64,000 bases of DNA from contig CP011020.1 of the NCBI GenBank assembly GCA_001023535.1, positions 1,902,121 through 1,966,120 on the forward strand, in the 5' to 3' direction. A model generated the notes under the pieces. That model saw only the letters and a program-made list of their open reading frames with translations. It was not told where the DNA came from and did no database searches. The stretch's first letter is position 1; each line of letters begins with the position of its first letter. This DNA is from Pseudomonas chlororaphis (GTDB taxonomy: Bacteria > Pseudomonadota > Gammaproteobacteria > Pseudomonadales > Pseudomonadaceae). Shown here piece after piece: positions 37,802-46,993 of this stretch. The position numbers and the translations under genes are program-made.

Positions 37802-38827
37802 TCACTCGGCGGTGACCAGGCTCGGCGAACCGAGATTGGCCAGGCGCACACTGTTCTGCACCTGCTGGACCTCACCCGGAGAACCGATCGGCCCCAGGCG
37901 CACCCGATGCAGGGTCTGCTGGTTGCGCACGATCGAGCTGATGAACACCGGGGCGCTCACCATCGAGCTGAGCTTGGACCGGAGCAGTTCGGCAGCGTCC
38001 GGGTTGGCGAACGCGCCCACCTGCAGATACTGGCCAGACGCTGTTGCAGAAGCGTTTTTTTTTGCTTCCAACTGCACCGGCACTACGGCCGCCGCGTGCT
38101 GCTGCGGCGGTGGCGTCCATTGTTCGACCGTACCGGTGGAAGCGGTTACGGTCGGCGCGGCATTTTGCGCCACTTTTGGCTCGTTGAGCATCAAAGGCGC
38201 CGGACGGCCACGTTGGGCCCACCATTCCTGCGGGTCGATGCCCTCGACCTTGACCCGTGCGGTGCCGATTTCAGCGTAACCGAGCTTTTTCGCCGCCGCA
38301 TACGACAGGTCGATGATGCGGTCGGAATAGAACGGCCCGCGGTCATTGACCCGCAGGATCACGCTCTTGTTGTTGTCCAGGTTGGTCACCCGCACGTAGC
38401 TGGGCAGCGGCAGCGTCTTGTGGGCCGCGCTCATACCGTACAGGTCATACACCTCGCCATTGGCAGTGTTCTGGCCGTGGAACTTGGTGCCATACCAGGA
38501 TGCCGTGCCCGAGGCGACGTAGCGCTTGGAGTCGGCCATCGGGAAATAGGTCTTGCCCAGCACGGTGTAGGGGTTGGCCTTGTAGGGGCCGGTGTGCAGG
38601 GTCGGGGTGGCGTCGGGGATGCGCGAGACATCGACGTCCCACCATGGCGCACCGTCCTTGTGGGCACGGTTGATGTCCAGCCCCGGCGCCGAGCGCACGG
38701 CGGTGGAGTTTTTCTGGGCCGGCGCGCGGCTGGTCGAACAACTGACGACCAGCAGCGACAGCGCAGCCAACGCCACGAGCTTGAGGGGCTTGGCTTTCAG
38801 GGGTTGATAGGTAGGCAATGCCCGCAT
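37802..38827 (-). CDS. rlpA: Septal-ring lytic transglycosylase RlpA
   Basis: 341 residues. Lipoprotein signal with lipobox LVVSCSTS, a double-psi beta-barrel domain (~95-195: ASGTASWYGTKFHGQNTANG, YDLYGMSAAHKTLPLPSYVR, RVNDRGPFYSDRIIDLSYAA) and a C-terminal SPOR domain (~260-338: YLQVGAFANPDAAELLRSKL). In P. aeruginosa RlpA cleaves glycan strands lacking stem peptides, and SPOR brings it to the septum. Its conserved DxR-type motif (NDRGPF) is intact. The start codon overlaps the mltB stop as TAATG, so the two hydrolases are translationally linked. Confidence 0.95.
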   Translation of the reverse strand: MRALPTYQPLKAKPLKLVALAALSLLVVSCSTSRAPAQKNSTAVRSAPGLDINRAHKDGAPWWDVDVSRIPDATPTLHTGPYKANPYTVLGKTYFPMADSKRYVASGTASWYGTKFHGQNTANGEVYDLYGMSAAHKTLPLPSYVRVTNLDNNKSVILRVNDRGPFYSDRIIDLSYAAAKKLGYAEIGTARVKVEGIDPQEWWAQRGRPAPLMLNEPKVAQNAAPTVTASTGTVEQWTPPPQQHAAAVVPVQLEAKKNASATASGQYLQVGAFANPDAAELLRSKLSSMVSAPVFISSIVRNQQTLHRVRLGPIGSPGEVQQVQNSVRLANLGSPSLVTAE

Positions 38828-39837
38828 TATTTGACGCCCCGTGCTTTGACCAGCTCTTCAGACAGCTGATATACGGCCATGGCGTACATCACGCTGCGGT
38901 TATAACGCGTAATCGCGTAGAAATTCTTCAGGCCCATCCAGTATTCGGGGCCCTGCTCGCCTTCCAGGCGCATCGCGGTGACCGGCATGTCGTCACGCAG
39001 CGCATCATGACTCGACCAGCCCAACGCCCGCAACTCCCCGACGGTTTTCGTCGGCTCGATGCCTTCGGTCAGGCCTTCGTCCACCTGGTCGCCACGCACG
39101 TCGGCGCGACTGACCACCGGCTGGCCGGCTTCCCAGCCGTGACGCTTGAAATAGCTGGCAACACTGCCGATGGCATCGGTGGGGTTGGTCCAGATATTGA
39201 TGTGGCCGTCGCCGTCGAAGTCCACCGCGTAGGCGCGGAAACTGCTGGGCATGAATTGCGGCAGGCCCATCGCCCCGGCGTAGGAGCCCTTGAGGGTCAA
39301 CGGGTCGACCTGTTCCTCGCGGGCCAGCAGCAGGAACTCACGCAGCTCCTTGCGGAAGAACTCGGCGCGTGGCGGGTAATCGAAGCCCAGGGTCGACAGC
39401 GCGTCGATCACCCGGAAATTGCCGGTATTGCGGCCAAAAAAGGTCTCGACACCAATGATGGAGACGATGATCTGGGCCGGCACGCCGTACTCCTGCTCGG
39501 CACGGGCCAGCGCGGCTTCGTGCTGGCGCCAGAAGTCCACGCCCCGGGCGATACGGGCCTCGGTGATGAACATCGGCCGGTATTCGCTCCATTGCTTGAC
39601 CCGTTCGGCAGGCCGGGAAATGGCATCCAGGATCGACTGCTTGCGCTCGGCCTCGCGGAACACGCCCATCAGCTGTTCCCCGGCGAAACCGTAGTCGCGG
39701 GTCATCTCGCCGACGAACTCGGCCACCTGGGGCGAGCCTTCGTACTCGCCCGCCAGGACCGGCGGCGTGCCACCGAGAAAGCCCACCAGGCCGATCCACG
39801 GCGCATATCGCGTCGACCAGCCACGCATTGCTTGCAT
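38827..39837 (-). CDS. mltB: Membrane-bound lytic murein transglycosylase B (MltB/SltB1)
   Basis: 336 residues from the ATG at 39837, with GAAGAG upstream; the frame extends a further 12 codons. Short hydrophobic N-terminus (YAPWIGLVGFLGGTPPVLA), without a lipobox, so probably a cleaved signal peptide and a soluble periplasmic enzyme. Catalytic glutamate in IIGVETFFGRNTGNF, then GSYAGAMGLPQFMPSSFRAY, VDFDGDGHINIWTNPTDAIG. It lacks the peptidoglycan-binding domain found in the paralogue at 31305. Placed 17 bp after rodA, in the elongation cluster. Confidence 0.94.
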   Translation of the reverse strand: MQAMRGWSTRYAPWIGLVGFLGGTPPVLAGEYEGSPQVAEFVGEMTRDYGFAGEQLMGVFREAERKQSILDAISRPAERVKQWSEYRPMFITEARIARGVDFWRQHEAALARAEQEYGVPAQIIVSIIGVETFFGRNTGNFRVIDALSTLGFDYPPRAEFFRKELREFLLLAREEQVDPLTLKGSYAGAMGLPQFMPSSFRAYAVDFDGDGHINIWTNPTDAIGSVASYFKRHGWEAGQPVVSRADVRGDQVDEGLTEGIEPTKTVGELRALGWSSHDALRDDMPVTAMRLEGEQGPEYWMGLKNFYAITRYNRSVMYAMAVYQLSEELVKARGVK

Positions 39838-39854
39838 TGAACTCTTCACCTTAT

Positions 39855-41000
39855 TCAAACCTGTGCGATCCACTTGCGATGGGTATGGATCGACATCAAA
39901 ACCCCAAACGCTGACAGTAGTGTCACCAGCGAAGTTCCTCCGTAGCTAATGAAGGGCAACGGCACCCCTACCACCGGCAACAGGCCACTGACCATACCGA
40001 TGTTGACGAAAACATACACAAAAAACGTCATGGTCAGGCTGCCCGCCAGCAACTTGCCGAACAGCGTCTGGGCCTGGGCGGTGATCACCAGCCCTCGGCC
40101 GATCAGCAGCAGGTAGATCAGCAGCAGCACGCAAATGCCCACCAGGCCGAACTCCTCGCCCATCACCGCGATGATGAAGTCGGTGTGGCTTTCCGGCAAA
40201 AAGTCCAGGTGCGACTGGGTGCCCATCAGCCAGCCTTTGCCGAATACCCCGCCGGAGCCGATGGCGGCCTTGGACTGGATGATGTTCCAGCCAGTGCCCA
40301 GCGGATCGCTCTCGGGGTCGAGGAACGTCAAGACGCGTTGCTTCTGGTAGTCGTGCATGACGAAGTACCACATCGCCACCGACACCGGCACCGCCGCAGC
40401 GACCACGCTGAGGATCCAGCGCCAGCGCAGGCCGCCCATGAACAGCACGAAGGCGCCGCCGGCCAGGATCAGCAGCGAGGTGCCGAGGTCTGGCTGGCGC
40501 ACGATCAGGATGAACGGGATCCCGATCAGCAACAGGCTGATGCACACGTGCTTGAGCTGGGGCGGCAAGGTGCGCTTGGACAGGTACCAGGCGATGGTCG
40601 CCGGCATGATGATCTTCAGGAATTCCGAGGGCTGGAAGCGAATCACCCCGGGGATGTTGATCCAGCGGGTCGCGCCCATGGCGTTGTGGCCCATCACGTC
40701 CACCACCACCAGCAGGCTGACGCCGATCACGTAGGCCAACGGCACCCAGCGCGCCATGAAACGCGGCTCCAACTGGGCAATGACGATCATCGACACCAGG
40801 CCGATGCCGAACGAGGTGGCCTGCTTGGCCAGCAAGTCCCAGCTTTTGCCGCTGGCCGAATACAGCACGAACAGGCTGCCGGCGGCCAGGGTCAGCAGCA
40901 GGATCAGCAGGGGGCCATCGATGTGCATGCGCTGCAACAGGGTGGCACGACGGCGCATCACATCTTCGCTGGAGAGGATGCGGTCGAAATTATTCTTCAC
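39855..41000 (-). CDS. rodA: Rod-shape glycosyltransferase RodA
   Basis: 381 residues, SEDS family, with ten hydrophobic helices. It polymerises glycan strands together with PBP2 (mrdA). The GTG at 41000 lies 11 bp inside the 3' end of mrdA, with GGAGG nine bases upstream; an ATG 14 codons later is a weaker choice. Family blocks: WINIPGVIRFQPSEFLKIIM, VRQPDLGTSLLILAGG with the catalytic aspartate position, KGWLMGTQSHLDFLPESHTD and LPFISYGGTSLVTLLSAFG near the C-terminus. Overlap with mrdA suggests coupled translation. Confidence 0.96.
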   Translation of the reverse strand: MKNNFDRILSSEDVMRRRATLLQRMHIDGPLLILLLTLAAGSLFVLYSASGKSWDLLAKQATSFGIGLVSMIVIAQLEPRFMARWVPLAYVIGVSLLVVVDVMGHNAMGATRWINIPGVIRFQPSEFLKIIMPATIAWYLSKRTLPPQLKHVCISLLLIGIPFILIVRQPDLGTSLLILAGGAFVLFMGGLRWRWILSVVAAAVPVSVAMWYFVMHDYQKQRVLTFLDPESDPLGTGWNIIQSKAAIGSGGVFGKGWLMGTQSHLDFLPESHTDFIIAVMGEEFGLVGICVLLLIYLLLIGRGLVITAQAQTLFGKLLAGSLTMTFFVYVFVNIGMVSGLLPVVGVPLPFISYGGTSLVTLLSAFGVLMSIHTHRKWIAQV

Positions 41001-42885
41001 GGGCCGTAGCCTCCGCGGTGATGGGGCTTGCGTACTCGGGCTTGAGCTGGCCGTGCTCGTCCAGCAACCAGGCGTCCATCACCTGGCGCACCACGGGCGC
41101 GGCGACACCGGAGCCCGACTCACCGTTCTCGACCATCACCGCCACGACGATTTTCGGGTTGTCGGCCGGGGCGAAGCCGACGAACAGGGCGTGGTCGCGG
41201 TGGCGCTCCTGGACCTTGGAGCGGTCGTACTTCTCACCCTGCTTGATCGCGACCACCTGGGCCGTACCACTCTTGCCGGCGATGCGGTACGGCGAACCGA
41301 TGGCCGCCTTGCGCGCCGTGCCGCGAGCCCCGTGCATCACCTGCTGCATGCCGTTGTTGACCTTCTGCCAGTCCGACGGATTGTGCAGGATGATGTCCGG
41401 CATCGGGTTCGGGTCCACCGGCTTCTGGCCTTCGATGGTCTTGGCCAGGTGCGGGCGATACCACTTGCCCTTGCTCGCCACCAGCGCGGTGGCCTGGGCC
41501 AGTTGCAAAGGCGTAGCCTGCATGTAGCCCTGGCCGATCCCCAGGATCAGGGTTTCGCCGGGGAACCAGGCCTGGCGCCGGGTGGCGCGCTTCCATTCCC
41601 GGGACGGCATCAGGCCGGGGGATTCTTCGAACATATCCAGGGAGACTTTCTGGCCGATGCCGAACTTGTTCATGTAGGACGACAGCCGATCGATCCCCAG
41701 CTTGTGGGCCAGGTCATAGAAATAGGTGTCGTTGGACCGCATGATCGCCGTTTCCAGGTCCACGTAACCGTCGCCGGTACGGTTCCAGTTGCGGTACTTG
41801 TGGTCGTAGTTGGGCAGCATGTAGTAGCCCGGGTCGTAGACGCGGCTCGACGCCGTCACCACACCGGAATCCAGCCCGGCAATCGCCACGGCCGGCTTGA
41901 TGGTCGAGCCTGGCGGATAGAGGCCGCGCAGCACCCGGTTGAACAGCGGCCGGTCGATGGAGTCGCGCAGCTCGGCGTAGGCCTTGAAGCTGATGCCGGT
42001 CACGAACAGGTTCGGGTCGAAACTCGGCTGGCTGACCATCGCCAGGACCTCGCCGGTATTCGGATCCAGCGCCACCACGGCGCCCCGGCGCCCGCCCAGC
42101 GCCGCTTCGGCGGCCTCCTGCAGCTTGATGTCCAGGCTCAGGACGATGTCCTTGCCGGGGATCGGGTCGGTGCGCTTGAGCACCCGCAATACCCGGCCAC
42201 GGGCATTGGTCTCGACTTCTTCGTAACCCACCTGGCCGTGCAGCTCGGGCTCGTAGAAACGCTCGATACCGGTCTTGCCGATGTGGTGGGTGCCGCTGTA
42301 GTTGACCGGGTCGAGGGTCTTGAGCTCTTTCTCGTTGATCCGCCCCATGTAGCCGACCGAGTGGGCAAAGTGCGGCCCCTGGGGATAATGCCGCACCAGT
42401 TGCGCCACCACCTCGACGCCGGGCAGGCGGAACTGGTTCACGGCGATCAGGGCGATCTGCTCCTCGGTCAGCTCGAACAGGATCGGCACCGGCTCGAACG
42501 GCCGCCGCCCCTGGCGCATGCGCTTCTCGAAGATCGCCCGGTCCTCGGGGGTCAGTTGCAGCACTTCGACGATCACGTCGAGCACCTGCTGCCAGTCGCC
42601 GGAGCGCTCGCGGGTCATGCTCAGGCTGAAGCTGGGACGGTTGTCCGCCACCACCACGCCATTGCGGTCGAAGATCAGCCCACGGGTCGGCGGAATCGGC
42701 TGCACGTGCACCCGGTTGTTTTCCGACAGGGTCGAGTGGTACTCGTACTGGATCACCTGGAGGAAGTACAACCGCGCGATCAGCACCCCGATCAGCGTCA
42801 CCACCGTGATGGCGCCGAACACGACGCGGCCCCGTACCAGGCGGGCGTCTTTTTCGTGGTCCTTGATGCGGATCGGCTGAGGCAT
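40990..42885 (-). CDS. mrdA: Penicillin-binding protein 2
   Basis: 631 residues, class-B PBP. One N-terminal membrane helix (VVFGAITVVTLIGVLIARLY), the pedestal domain (~60-230), and a transpeptidase domain with SxxK in PPGSTIKPAVAIAG, SxN in MRSNDTYFYDLAH and KSG in GKSGTAQVVAIKQ. It cross-links lateral-wall peptidoglycan as the partner of RodA. The C-terminal ~30 residues are variable (LKPEYASPITAEATAREE). rlmH lies 9 bp upstream. Confidence 0.97.
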   Translation of the reverse strand: MPQPIRIKDHEKDARLVRGRVVFGAITVVTLIGVLIARLYFLQVIQYEYHSTLSENNRVHVQPIPPTRGLIFDRNGVVVADNRPSFSLSMTRERSGDWQQVLDVIVEVLQLTPEDRAIFEKRMRQGRRPFEPVPILFELTEEQIALIAVNQFRLPGVEVVAQLVRHYPQGPHFAHSVGYMGRINEKELKTLDPVNYSGTHHIGKTGIERFYEPELHGQVGYEEVETNARGRVLRVLKRTDPIPGKDIVLSLDIKLQEAAEAALGGRRGAVVALDPNTGEVLAMVSQPSFDPNLFVTGISFKAYAELRDSIDRPLFNRVLRGLYPPGSTIKPAVAIAGLDSGVVTASSRVYDPGYYMLPNYDHKYRNWNRTGDGYVDLETAIMRSNDTYFYDLAHKLGIDRLSSYMNKFGIGQKVSLDMFEESPGLMPSREWKRATRRQAWFPGETLILGIGQGYMQATPLQLAQATALVASKGKWYRPHLAKTIEGQKPVDPNPMPDIILHNPSDWQKVNNGMQQVMHGARGTARKAAIGSPYRIAGKSGTAQVVAIKQGEKYDRSKVQERHRDHALFVGFAPADNPKIVVAVMVENGESGSGVAAPVVRQVMDAWLLDEHGQLKPEYASPITAEATAREE

Positions 42886-42894
42886 GGGGCAGGA

Positions 42895-43362
42895 TTACTT
42901 GTGGTAAGGGTGTCCGGACAGGACTGTCCAGACACGGTACAACTGTTCGCCGATCAGGATCCGCACCAGCGGATGCGGCAACGTCAACGGCGACAACGAC
43001 CAGCGTTGGTCGGCCCGGGCACAGACTTCCGGCGCCAGCCCTTCGGGGCCGCCGACCATGAAATTGACCGTGCGCGAATCCAGCCGCCAGCGATCGAGCT
43101 CCACCGCCAGTTGCTCGGTGCTCCAGGGCTTGCCATGGACTTCGAGGGTGACGATCCGCTCGTTCGGCCCGACCTTGGCCAGCATGGCTTCGCCTTCCTG
43201 GCGGATGAAGCGCGCCACGTCGGCGTTCTTGCCACGGGTATTGAGCGGAATTTCCACCAGTTCCAGCGCCAGTTCGGACGGAAGACGCTTGGCATACTCA
43301 TGCCAGCCTTCTTCCACCCACTTGGGCATGCGGGAACCGACGGCGATCAGGCGCAGTCGCAC
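42895..43362 (-). CDS. rlmH: 23S rRNA (pseudouridine1915-N3)-methyltransferase RlmH
   Basis: 155 residues, exactly the E. coli length. SPOUT methyltransferase that methylates pseudouridine 1915 of 23S rRNA in assembled 70S ribosomes. N-terminus [20 protein letters not shown], the SAM-binding knot in [15 protein letters not shown] and [20 protein letters not shown], and the C-terminal [14 protein letters not shown] are all family-typical. rsfS lies 9 bp upstream and mrdA 9 bp downstream, so they share a transcript. Confidence 0.97.
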   Translation of the reverse strand: MRLRLIAVGSRMPKWVEEGWHEYAKRLPSELALELVEIPLNTRGKNADVARFIRQEGEAMLAKVGPNERIVTLEVHGKPWSTEQLAVELDRWRLDSRTVNFMVGGPEGLAPEVCARADQRWSLSPLTLPHPLVRILIGEQLYRVWTVLSGHPYHK

Positions 43363-43371
43363 AGCGAACCC

Positions 43372-43866
43372 TTACTGCTGGTCTTTGTTGAGCTTGGTGA
43401 AATGCTCATGGGTGTTTTCCGGGCTGTGGTGACGGGCATCCGCCGCACGGCTCTGCTCGGCACCGGCCCACAGGCGCTCCAGGTCATAGAACTGGCGGGC
43501 CGAGGCGGTCATCATGTGCACGATGACGTCATCCATGTCCAGCAGGACCCAGTCGCTGTCGCCCTTGCCTTCTTCACCCAGCGGCTTGACGCCCTGGGCC
43601 TTGACCGCTTCGCGGACCTTGTCCAGCATCGCGCCGATCTGGCGGTTGGAGGTACCGGTGGCGATGATCATGAAGTCGGTGATGCTCTGCTTGTCGCGAA
43701 CGTCGATCACCTGGATGTCCTGGGCCTTGACGTCTTCCAGGGCGGCAACGGACACCTTGACCAGCTCTTCGCCGGCCAATGCGGCGCCCACGTGGGCCTC
43801 TACCGGCAGCGGGGCGCTCTTGAACGTGCCCTTGCGCTTAACTTTGCTTACGTCTTTGTCAGTCAT
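43372..43866 (-). CDS. rsfS: Ribosomal silencing factor RsfS
   Basis: 164 residues, longer than the ~105 of E. coli RsfS owing to ~40 extra residues at the N-terminus (KVKRKGTFKSAPLPVEAHVG) and a ~20-residue polar tail. The core fits: VIDVRDKQSITDFMIIATGTS, EGKGDSDWVLLDMDDVIVHM and FYDLERLWAGA. RsfS binds L14 and blocks subunit joining during starvation. The first ATG is used because its frame matches; an internal GTG cannot be ruled out. Same operon as rlmH. Confidence 0.92.
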   Translation of the reverse strand: MTDKDVSKVKRKGTFKSAPLPVEAHVGAALAGEELVKVSVAALEDVKAQDIQVIDVRDKQSITDFMIIATGTSNRQIGAMLDKVREAVKAQGVKPLGEEGKGDSDWVLLDMDDVIVHMMTASARQFYDLERLWAGAEQSRAADARHHSPENTHEHFTKLNKDQQ

Positions 43867-43937
43867 ATAAAACTCGTTTTGCTCATGTGTTCGGGCGCTT
43901 CGCTACACGCATTCACGTGCCTTGAAGCGCGCCTCTT

Positions 43938-44612
43938 TCAGTTCGACGCACGGTACAGCCCGTGCGCATCGATGTAGGCCAGGACCGCGTCGGGCACCAG
44001 GAAACGTACCGACTTACCGCTGGCCAGCAGTTGACGGATCTGGGTGGCGGATACCGCGAGCGGCGTCTGCCAGACGAATGCAATCTGTCCGCTCGGCCCT
44101 TTCAGGGCCAGCGGGTCGCTCACCGAGCGTGCCGCCAGCAGGTTGCGCAAGGCATCCGGCGGCTCGCTGTCGGCATCCGGGCGTTGCAGCACCAGGATGT
44201 GGCAATGCTGGAGCAACTCTTCCCAGCGGTGCCAAGTGGGCAGGCCGCAAAATGCGTCCCAGCCCAGAAGCAGAAAAACCTGGGCATCGGCGGCCAGTTC
44301 GGCGCGCATCAGCTCCAGGGTGTCAATGGAGTAGGACGGCTTGTCCCGCAGCAATTCACGGGCGTCCACGACCAACGGCGCCACACCGGCCACCGCGCAC
44401 TCGACCATCGCCAAACGGTCTTGCGCCGAAACCCTCGGCATCTCCCGATGAGGCGGCCTGGCGCTGGGCGTCAGGCGTAGCTCATCGAGGCCCAGGGCAT
44501 CGGCCACTTCCAGCGCACCGCGCAAATGGCCGATGTGCACCGGGTCGAACGTGCCGCCCAGGATGCCGATGCGCTTTGGCGCGGTGGTCGCCGTCACAGC
44601 GGTCTTAGTCAT
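43938..44612 (-). CDS. nadD: Nicotinate-mononucleotide adenylyltransferase
   Basis: 224 residues from the ATG at 44612 ([16 protein letters not shown]); a TTG nine codons upstream is possible, neither having a strong ribosome-binding site. NadD converts NaMN to deamido-NAD. Nucleotidyltransferase motifs: [18 protein letters not shown] with the GxFxPxHxGH signature, and [15 protein letters not shown] with the SxTxxR motif. It lies 28 bp after proA and 71 bp before rsfS; nadD-rsfS-rlmH order is widespread. Confidence 0.93.
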   Translation of the reverse strand: MTKTAVTATTAPKRIGILGGTFDPVHIGHLRGALEVADALGLDELRLTPSARPPHREMPRVSAQDRLAMVECAVAGVAPLVVDARELLRDKPSYSIDTLELMRAELAADAQVFLLLGWDAFCGLPTWHRWEELLQHCHILVLQRPDADSEPPDALRNLLAARSVSDPLALKGPSGQIAFVWQTPLAVSATQIRQLLASGKSVRFLVPDAVLAYIDAHGLYRASN

Positions 44613-44640
44613 AGGGGCCAGTGCGTCAAGGTCGCCCAAG

Positions 44641-45912
44641 TCAGGCCGGCTCCTGCCCGCGCAACTGGCCGTCGCCCACCACGATGTACTTCTCGCAGGT
44701 CAGGCCTTCGAGGCCCACCGGGCCGCGGGCGTGCAGCTTATCAGTAGAAATGCCGATCTCGGCACCCAATCCGTATTCGAAACCGTCGGCGAAGCAGGTC
44801 GGGGTGTTGATCATCACCGAGGCCGAGTCCACCTCGGCGACGAAGCGCCGGGCTTCGCCCTGGTGCTCGCTGACGATGGCGTCGGTGTGATGGGAGCCGT
44901 GGCGATTGATGTGCTCGATGGCCTGGTCCAGCCCGTCGACCACGCGGATCGACAGGATCGGCGCCAGGTATTCGGTGTCCCAGTCCTGCTCGGTGGCGGC
45001 CACCGCCTCGATGATCGCCCGGGTGCGCTCGCACCCACGCAGTTCGACGCCTTTTTCGCGGAACTGGGCCGCCATCGCCGGCAGGAAGGCCTGGGCCACG
45101 GCCTGGTCCACCAGCAGGGTTTCCATCGCGCCACAGATGCCATAACGGTAGGTCTTGGCATTGAAGGCAATGCGCTGGGCCTTCGGCAACTCGGCGTGGG
45201 CACTGACGTAGACGTGGCAGATGCCGTCCAGATGCTTGATCACCGGCACGCGGGCGTCACGGCTGATCCGCTCGATCAGGCCCTTGCCACCGCGCGGGAC
45301 AATGACGTCGACGAACTCGGGCATGCTGATCAACGCGCCGACGGCGGCGCGGTCGGTGGTCTCCACCACTTGCACCACGGCGGCCGGCAGATCGGCCTCG
45401 GCCAGACCGCGCTGGATGCAGGCGGCGATGGCACGGTTGGAATGAATCGCCTCGGAACCGCCGCGCAGGATGGTCGCGTTACCCGACTTCAGGCACAGGC
45501 TCGCGGCATCGATGGTCACGTTCGGCCGCGACTCGTAGATGATCCCGACCACACCCAGCGGCACGCGCATCTTGCCCACCTGGATGCCCGACGGCCGGTA
45601 GCTCATGTCGCGGATCGCGCCGACCGGGTCCGGCAATGCCGCGACCTGACGCAAGCCGACGATCATGCCGTCGATGCGGGCCGGGGTCAGCGCCAGGCGT
45701 TCGAGCATCGCCGGCTCCAGGCCATTGGCCCGGCCGGCGGCCAGGTCCAGTTCGTTGGCGGCGGACAACTCGGCGCGAGCGGCGTCCAGCGCATTGGCGG
45801 CGGCTTGCAGGGCGCGGTTTTTCTGCGCGGTGCTGGCACGGCCGATGATGCGCGACGCCGCGCGGGCGGCGCGACCCAGGCGGGTCATGTAGTCAAGAAC
45901 GGACTCAGTCAT
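44641..45912 (-). CDS. proA: Gamma-glutamyl phosphate reductase
   Basis: 423 residues, full length. NADPH-dependent reduction of gamma-glutamyl phosphate to the semialdehyde in proline synthesis. Aldehyde-dehydrogenase-type fold with [58 protein letters not shown], and [15 protein letters not shown], containing the catalytic cysteine. A strong -10 (TATAAT on its strand, 45953-45948) lies 35 bp upstream. Head of the proA-nadD-rsfS-rlmH-mrdA-rodA leftward run. Confidence 0.96.
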   Translation of the reverse strand: MTESVLDYMTRLGRAARAASRIIGRASTAQKNRALQAAANALDAARAELSAANELDLAAGRANGLEPAMLERLALTPARIDGMIVGLRQVAALPDPVGAIRDMSYRPSGIQVGKMRVPLGVVGIIYESRPNVTIDAASLCLKSGNATILRGGSEAIHSNRAIAACIQRGLAEADLPAAVVQVVETTDRAAVGALISMPEFVDVIVPRGGKGLIERISRDARVPVIKHLDGICHVYVSAHAELPKAQRIAFNAKTYRYGICGAMETLLVDQAVAQAFLPAMAAQFREKGVELRGCERTRAIIEAVAATEQDWDTEYLAPILSIRVVDGLDQAIEHINRHGSHHTDAIVSEHQGEARRFVAEVDSASVMINTPTCFADGFEYGLGAEIGISTDKLHARGPVGLEGLTCEKYIVVGDGQLRGQEPA

Positions 45913-45947
45913 GGTCTGTGTGGTCTTGGCGGTGAGGAAAGCGGCAG

Positions 45948-45953
45948 ATTATA
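45948..45953 (-). promoter_or_regulatory. -10 box of proA
   Basis: Perfect TATAAT on the minus strand, 35 bp upstream of the proA ATG. The -35 region is weak (TGTTAG at 17 bp). Confidence 0.5.
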
Positions 45954-46109
45954 GCTGTCGTAACCCTCGACTAACAGCATGGACTCACAGCGGTGACCGG
46001 CGGAGGAACAAAAAGACGCCGACAGCCACGGTTCACGTGCGTGTTCAGTGGTGATTAAGCTTCGCATTGCTATCATCGCCCTTCCTTTGGCCTCACTGCG
46101 TCTATCGCC

Positions 46110-46796
46110 ATGACCGATCCAACCCCTTCGCCCCAGCCCAAGGCCCTGCCCCACGGCTTTTTCGATCGCGACGCCCAAGTGCTTGCCCGGGACCTGCTGG
46201 GCAAGGTCATCCGCCACAAGGTCGGGGACCTGTGGCTCAGCGCGCGGATCATCGAGACCGAAGCGTATTACTTCGCCGAAAAAGGCAGCCACGCCTCGCT
46301 CGGCTACACGGAAAAACGTAAGGCTTTGTTTCTGGATGGCGGCCACATCTATATGTATTACGCCCGGGGCGGTGATTCGCTGAACTTCAGCGCCCAGGGC
46401 CCAGGCAATGCCGTGCTGATCAAGTCGGCCTATCCGTGGGTCGATGCCGTCTCCGGCCCGGCGAGCCTGGCGCAGATGCTGCTGAACAACCCCGACGCCC
46501 AGGGCCAGCCGCGCACGCCGCAGAAGCTCTGCGCCGGCCAGACCCTGCTGTGCAAGGCTCTCGGGCTGAAAGTGCCGGAATGGGACGCCAAACGTTTCGA
46601 CCCCGAGCGCCTGCTGGTGGAAGATGTCGATGTGCCGACGGTCAATGTCATCCAGACCACCCGCCTGGGAATCCCGCAAGGGCGCGACGAGCACCTGCCC
46701 TACCGTTTCGTCGATGCGGCCTATGCCCCCTGGTGCACCCGGAACCCGCTGCGACGCGGACAGGTCGAAGGTCGCGATTATTTTTTGCTTTCATAA
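46110..46796 (+). CDS. mpg: DNA-3-methyladenine glycosylase (AAG/Mpg family)
   Basis: 228 residues. Base-excision repair enzyme removing alkylated purines, related to human AAG and not to AlkA. Family blocks: LARDLLGKVIRHKVG, ARIIETEAYYFAEKGSHAS with the catalytic glutamate, HIYMYYARGGDSLNFSAQ (the nucleobase pocket), and a C-terminal YRFVDAAYAPWCTRNPLRRG. It is a single gene divergent from proA, with a TATCAT -10-like box about 36 bp upstream. A REP doublet follows. Confidence 0.92.
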   Translation: MTDPTPSPQPKALPHGFFDRDAQVLARDLLGKVIRHKVGDLWLSARIIETEAYYFAEKGSHASLGYTEKRKALFLDGGHIYMYYARGGDSLNFSAQGPGNAVLIKSAYPWVDAVSGPASLAQMLLNNPDAQGQPRTPQKLCAGQTLLCKALGLKVPEWDAKRFDPERLLVEDVDVPTVNVIQTTRLGIPQGRDEHLPYRFVDAAYAPWCTRNPLRRGQVEGRDYFLLS

Positions 46797-46811
46797 ACAC
46801 ACCGCACAACC

Positions 46812-46902
46812 CTGTGGGAGCGAGCTTGCTCGCGATAGCGTCGAGTCAACTGAATGGATGTTGACTGACACACCGTAATCGCGAGCAAGCTCGCTCCCAC
46901 AG
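46812..46902. repeat. REP pair (GTGGGAGCG family)
   Basis: Inverted CTGTGGGAGCGAGCTTGCTC units around a ~40-bp centre, between mpg and the DedA-PAP2 gene. Confidence 0.85.
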
Positions 46903-46993
46903 TTGATCTTCAGTGACCGCAGGTTTTGTGTTCACAACAGAATCCCACAGGGGGTTCGGTGCATGCCGATCAATCTTCGATGGAGTTGTTCTT

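Noticed and set aside
40756-43977. Very long plus-strand frame (~1070 codons) opposite rodA, mrdA, rlmH and rsfS
   Set aside because: The minus strand carries four certain genes. In G+C-rich DNA the frame opposite good codons often stays open; the translation is His/Gln/Arg/Val-rich with no domain.
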